A program made the translations under genes and the position numbers. Positions 41,133 through 43,242 of a DNA stretch of 43,242 nucleotides are shown here, piece after piece. The first letter of the stretch is position 1; the number at the start of each line of letters is the position of its first letter. The DNA is from Prolixibacteraceae bacterium (GTDB lineage: Bacteria; Bacteroidota; Bacteroidia; Bacteroidales; Prolixibacteraceae). Location: positions 1 through 43,242 of the forward strand of contig JABGRN010000044.1 in the NCBI GenBank assembly GCA_018648265.1. Direction: 5' to 3'. The notes under the pieces were generated by a model. It was not told the origin of the DNA. It saw only the letters and a program-made list of their open reading frames with translations, and ran no database searches.

Positions 41133-42914
41133 ATGAAAAAAATAAAGTCGAACATTGGTTTTTGGATTATTTCAGGCGTTTTAAGCATTAGTTGTTTTAT
41201 TACAAGTTTTGATTTGTTAGCTCAGGGAAACGACGGCTCTTTAAAACTAATCGAAGTAAAAAAGATTTGGGATAAAGCACCACACAATGCTTTTACCGAT
41301 TTAATTCGTTTTCAGGATCGCTGGTTCTGTGTATTTCGCGAAGGAGAAAAACATGTTAGTGCCGATGGTGCTTTGAGGGTTATTACTTCTATTGATGGTG
41401 AAAAATGGGAGTCGGCGGCATTAATAAAATCCCCGGATTCAGATTTGCGTGATGCAAAAATTACAGTTACCCCGAAAGGTGAATTGATGTTGAGTGGAGC
41501 CGAAGCATTGAATGACAAATCGAAACACACTCATCAGTCGCTTGCCTGGTTTTCGAAGGACGGATTTACATGGAGTGATAAACACAAAATTGGCGACTCA
41601 AATTTTTGGCTTTGGCGGACAACGTGGCACAACGAATTTGCTTATAACATTGCTTATGGTTGTGGCGAAGAAAAATCAATCAGATTATATAAAAGTTCCG
41701 ACGGAAGAAATTTTGAAACACTGGTCGAAAATATGTCAATCGATGGCTATCCAAACGAAACATCTATTGTATTTAAAAACGACACTGCTTACTGTCTTTT
41801 GCGTCGTGATCAGGAATCAAAAACCGGTATGATTGGCGTTTCACTTCCTCCGTACAATAATTGGTATTGGAAAGATTTAGGTATTCGAATTGGCGGCCCC
41901 GATATGTTGTTACTTCCCGATGGCCGTTTTATTGCAGCAGTTCGTCTTTACGATGGTCCGGAGTGGCATCCGGCGCGTACTTCACTTTGTTGGGTTGATC
42001 CTCATTCGGGAAAAATTTCCGAGGCACTTACACTCCCGTCCGGGGGAGACACAAGTTATGCAGGAATGGTTTATTACGATGGAATTCTTTGGGTCAGTTA
42101 TTATTCTTCTCATGAAGAAAAAACGGCCATTTATTTGGCCAAGGTTAAAATTGAAAATCATAAAACTGTTTCCCAAAATGTTGTATTAGAAAGAATTTCT
42201 TCCGATGCCAATCAGGGAGTTGCAGTTGATAAGAATTATTATTACGCAATTAGTAACACAAAAATTACCAAGCACAAAAAAACAACAAACGAAACAGTTG
42301 CAACATGGCAGGCGGAAACAAAAACCAAAGCATTTGATCATTTTAAACACATGAACAGCGGTACTGTGGTTGATGGAAAATTATATGTTGCTCATTCACG
42401 CTACAACATCGACCCAAATGATAATACTGTTGAAATTTGGAATGTAAAAAAAGATTTGCTCGAACACAAAAAAACAATTCCCATGCCGCGTAAACATGGT
42501 TCTTTAACCTGGATCGACAAACATTCGGATGGTTCGTGGTGGATGTGTTACGCAGTTTATGGGAAGGATAAAAATAGAAAAACCAAACTAATCAAATATC
42601 AATTAAAAAACAAAAAGTTTATTGAAGTTAAGAGTTGGTTTTTTCCACCGGAAGTAACCGAAAATTGGGGAGATATGAGTTGTTCGGGTGGTTCGTGGGG
42701 CTCCGATGGTTTATTATATACTACCGGCCATGATCATGAAAAGGCCTTTGTTTTGGAAATTGATAATTTGGATAAATTAAAATATATGCGGACTGAAAAT
42801 GATGTTGGATTTTTCGGACAAGCAATTGCATGGGATCGATCTTCAGAGAAACCAATTCTTTGGGGAATTGTAAAAAAGGAGCATATTATGGTTACACTTG
42901 TTCCTGAAAAGTAA
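41133..42914 (+). CDS. Exported sialidase-superfamily beta-propeller protein
   Basis: 593 residues. Signal peptide to LLAQG (about 31). Residues about 40-350 form a six-bladed sialidase-type propeller with repeated S-x-D-G-x-x-W Asp-box-like turns (TSIDGEKWES, FSKDGFTWSD, KSSDGRNFET) and an arginine near the start (RFQDRWFCVFREGEKH) and at LLRRD. GGPDMLLLPDGRF near 250 is typical of secreted glycosidase-like propellers in polysaccharide loci. A second propeller-like half (about 360-593) follows. True sialidase activity is doubtful because a full Arg triad with Tyr/Glu cannot be confirmed by eye. Probably a glycoside hydrolase or glycan-binding protein. Confidence 0.65.
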   Translation: MKKIKSNIGFWIISGVLSISCFITSFDLLAQGNDGSLKLIEVKKIWDKAPHNAFTDLIRFQDRWFCVFREGEKHVSADGALRVITSIDGEKWESAALIKSPDSDLRDAKITVTPKGELMLSGAEALNDKSKHTHQSLAWFSKDGFTWSDKHKIGDSNFWLWRTTWHNEFAYNIAYGCGEEKSIRLYKSSDGRNFETLVENMSIDGYPNETSIVFKNDTAYCLLRRDQESKTGMIGVSLPPYNNWYWKDLGIRIGGPDMLLLPDGRFIAAVRLYDGPEWHPARTSLCWVDPHSGKISEALTLPSGGDTSYAGMVYYDGILWVSYYSSHEEKTAIYLAKVKIENHKTVSQNVVLERISSDANQGVAVDKNYYYAISNTKITKHKKTTNETVATWQAETKTKAFDHFKHMNSGTVVDGKLYVAHSRYNIDPNDNTVEIWNVKKDLLEHKKTIPMPRKHGSLTWIDKHSDGSWWMCYAVYGKDKNRKTKLIKYQLKNKKFIEVKSWFFPPEVTENWGDMSCSGGSWGSDGLLYTTGHDHEKAFVLEIDNLDKLKYMRTENDVGFFGQAIAWDRSSEKPILWGIVKKEHIMVTLVPEK

Positions 42915-43242
42915 GAAGACCTTTAAGCCAGGCATTCGAAAAATGCGTGGCTGAGAGAATTAATGCAAAATTAAAAGCCGGAGAATAATCTTCTGTTTTT
43001 TATAGCTTTAGGAAAGGTTAAATTAACTCACACATGGAAAACTATAATACGGTAATTGACTTATGCGATTTTATTATGGCTAATTGGCAACTCCTTTTGT
43101 TTTTCAATATTTTATCCTGTAAATTTTTCATAAATATCTGTTGAAAAAAATATTTTTTGAAGCATAAAAAAATCATACTCTGGCAGAGTTTCTTTCTTGT
43201 TTTAATTTTTGGGACACCTTAGATATACAGCGCATTGTAAGG
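42915..43242. other. Downstream intergenic region
   Basis: About 330 bases to the window end. A hairpin GCCAGGCATT/AATGCGTGGC (42927-42936 with 42942-42951, one mismatch, loop CGAAA) lies 12 bases after the propeller gene but without a T-run. A 36-codon frame from 43034 has no recognisable product. Otherwise AT-rich and featureless. Confidence 0.5.

Noticed and set aside
43034-43144. 36-codon frame near the window end
   Set aside because: No homology recognised and the hydrophobic C-terminus is typical of AT-rich spacer; it could be the end of an unseen unit, but nothing supports it.
1-43242. CRISPR array, prophage or integrase-borne island
   Set aside because: No regularly spaced direct repeats, phage structural genes, integrase or tRNA-linked attachment repeat was seen.

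Overview
The window looks like chromosomal DNA of a low-GC, environmental or anaerobic Bacteroidota, probably near Marinilabiliales/Prolixibacteraceae (placement inferred from gene content, not tested). Signs of the phylum are promoters of the TTTG-N19-TAnnTTTG type (best in front of tRNA-Leu and a blaI-like gene), starts mostly without a Shine-Dalgarno sequence, a C-terminal T9SS-type sorting domain, many secreted or lipoprotein enzymes, and families such as GH144, GH95, DUF1080, ThuA and DNRLRE. No SusC/SusD pair, CRISPR array, rRNA or intact transposase was found.

Layout. 1-2.5 kb: POT-family transporter, tRNA-Leu(CAA) with a strong terminator, secreted SGNH hydrolase. 2.5-5 kb (minus): a four-gene unit blaI - blaR1-like peptidase - two paralogous lipoproteins, one with long His/Glu/Gly-rich segments. 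5-9.1 kb (minus): membrane metallophosphoesterase, a TetR/SDR pair sharing a 16-bp upstream motif, and an unidentified outer-membrane barrel protein. 9.4-10.9 kb: cytochrome c-PQQ sugar dehydrogenase. 10.9-16 kb (minus): activase - glycyl radical enzyme - ROK kinase - DeoR regulator, tightly packed. 16.1-23 kb (plus): membrane AraC regulator, GH2 enzyme with two C-terminal membrane helices, GH3 beta-glucosidase, secreted nitrilase-type hydrolase. 23.3-28.1 kb: GH144 lipoprotein, DUF1080 protein and multidomain GH144 protein. 28.3-33.1 kb: two tandem metzincin-like proteins and a GH95 enzyme. 33.1-33.5 kb: DUF559 endonuclease between related inverted ends. 33.5-40.3 kb: zinc-type dehydrogenase, then Gfo/Idh oxidoreductase - Nramp-like transporter - isochorismatase/ThuA fusion - Tat-type Gfo/Idh oxidoreductase. 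40.3-42.9 kb: DNRLRE lipoprotein and a sialidase-like propeller protein, divergently transcribed.

How it fits together. GH3 plus two GH144 enzymes suggest beta-1,2-glucan breakdown. DUF1080, ThuA and two Gfo/Idh proteins fit an oxidative 3-keto-glycoside route. The glycyl radical cluster looks like a separate anaerobic route for a phosphorylated sugar or sugar-like compound. The locus is mosaic: three truncated genes (C-terminus of a PQQ dehydrogenase, C-terminal HTH of a LuxR-type regulator, N-terminus of a GH43-like protein) lie at module borders, and there is one MITE-like element, one DUF559 unit and one REP-like hairpin.

Most promising for new biology: the glycyl radical/ROK/DeoR cluster; the DUF559 gene with inverted ends plus a MITE-like relative; the Nramp-like transporter without metal-site residues next to the isochorismatase-ThuA fusion; and the blaI/blaR unit carrying His/Glu-rich lipoproteins.
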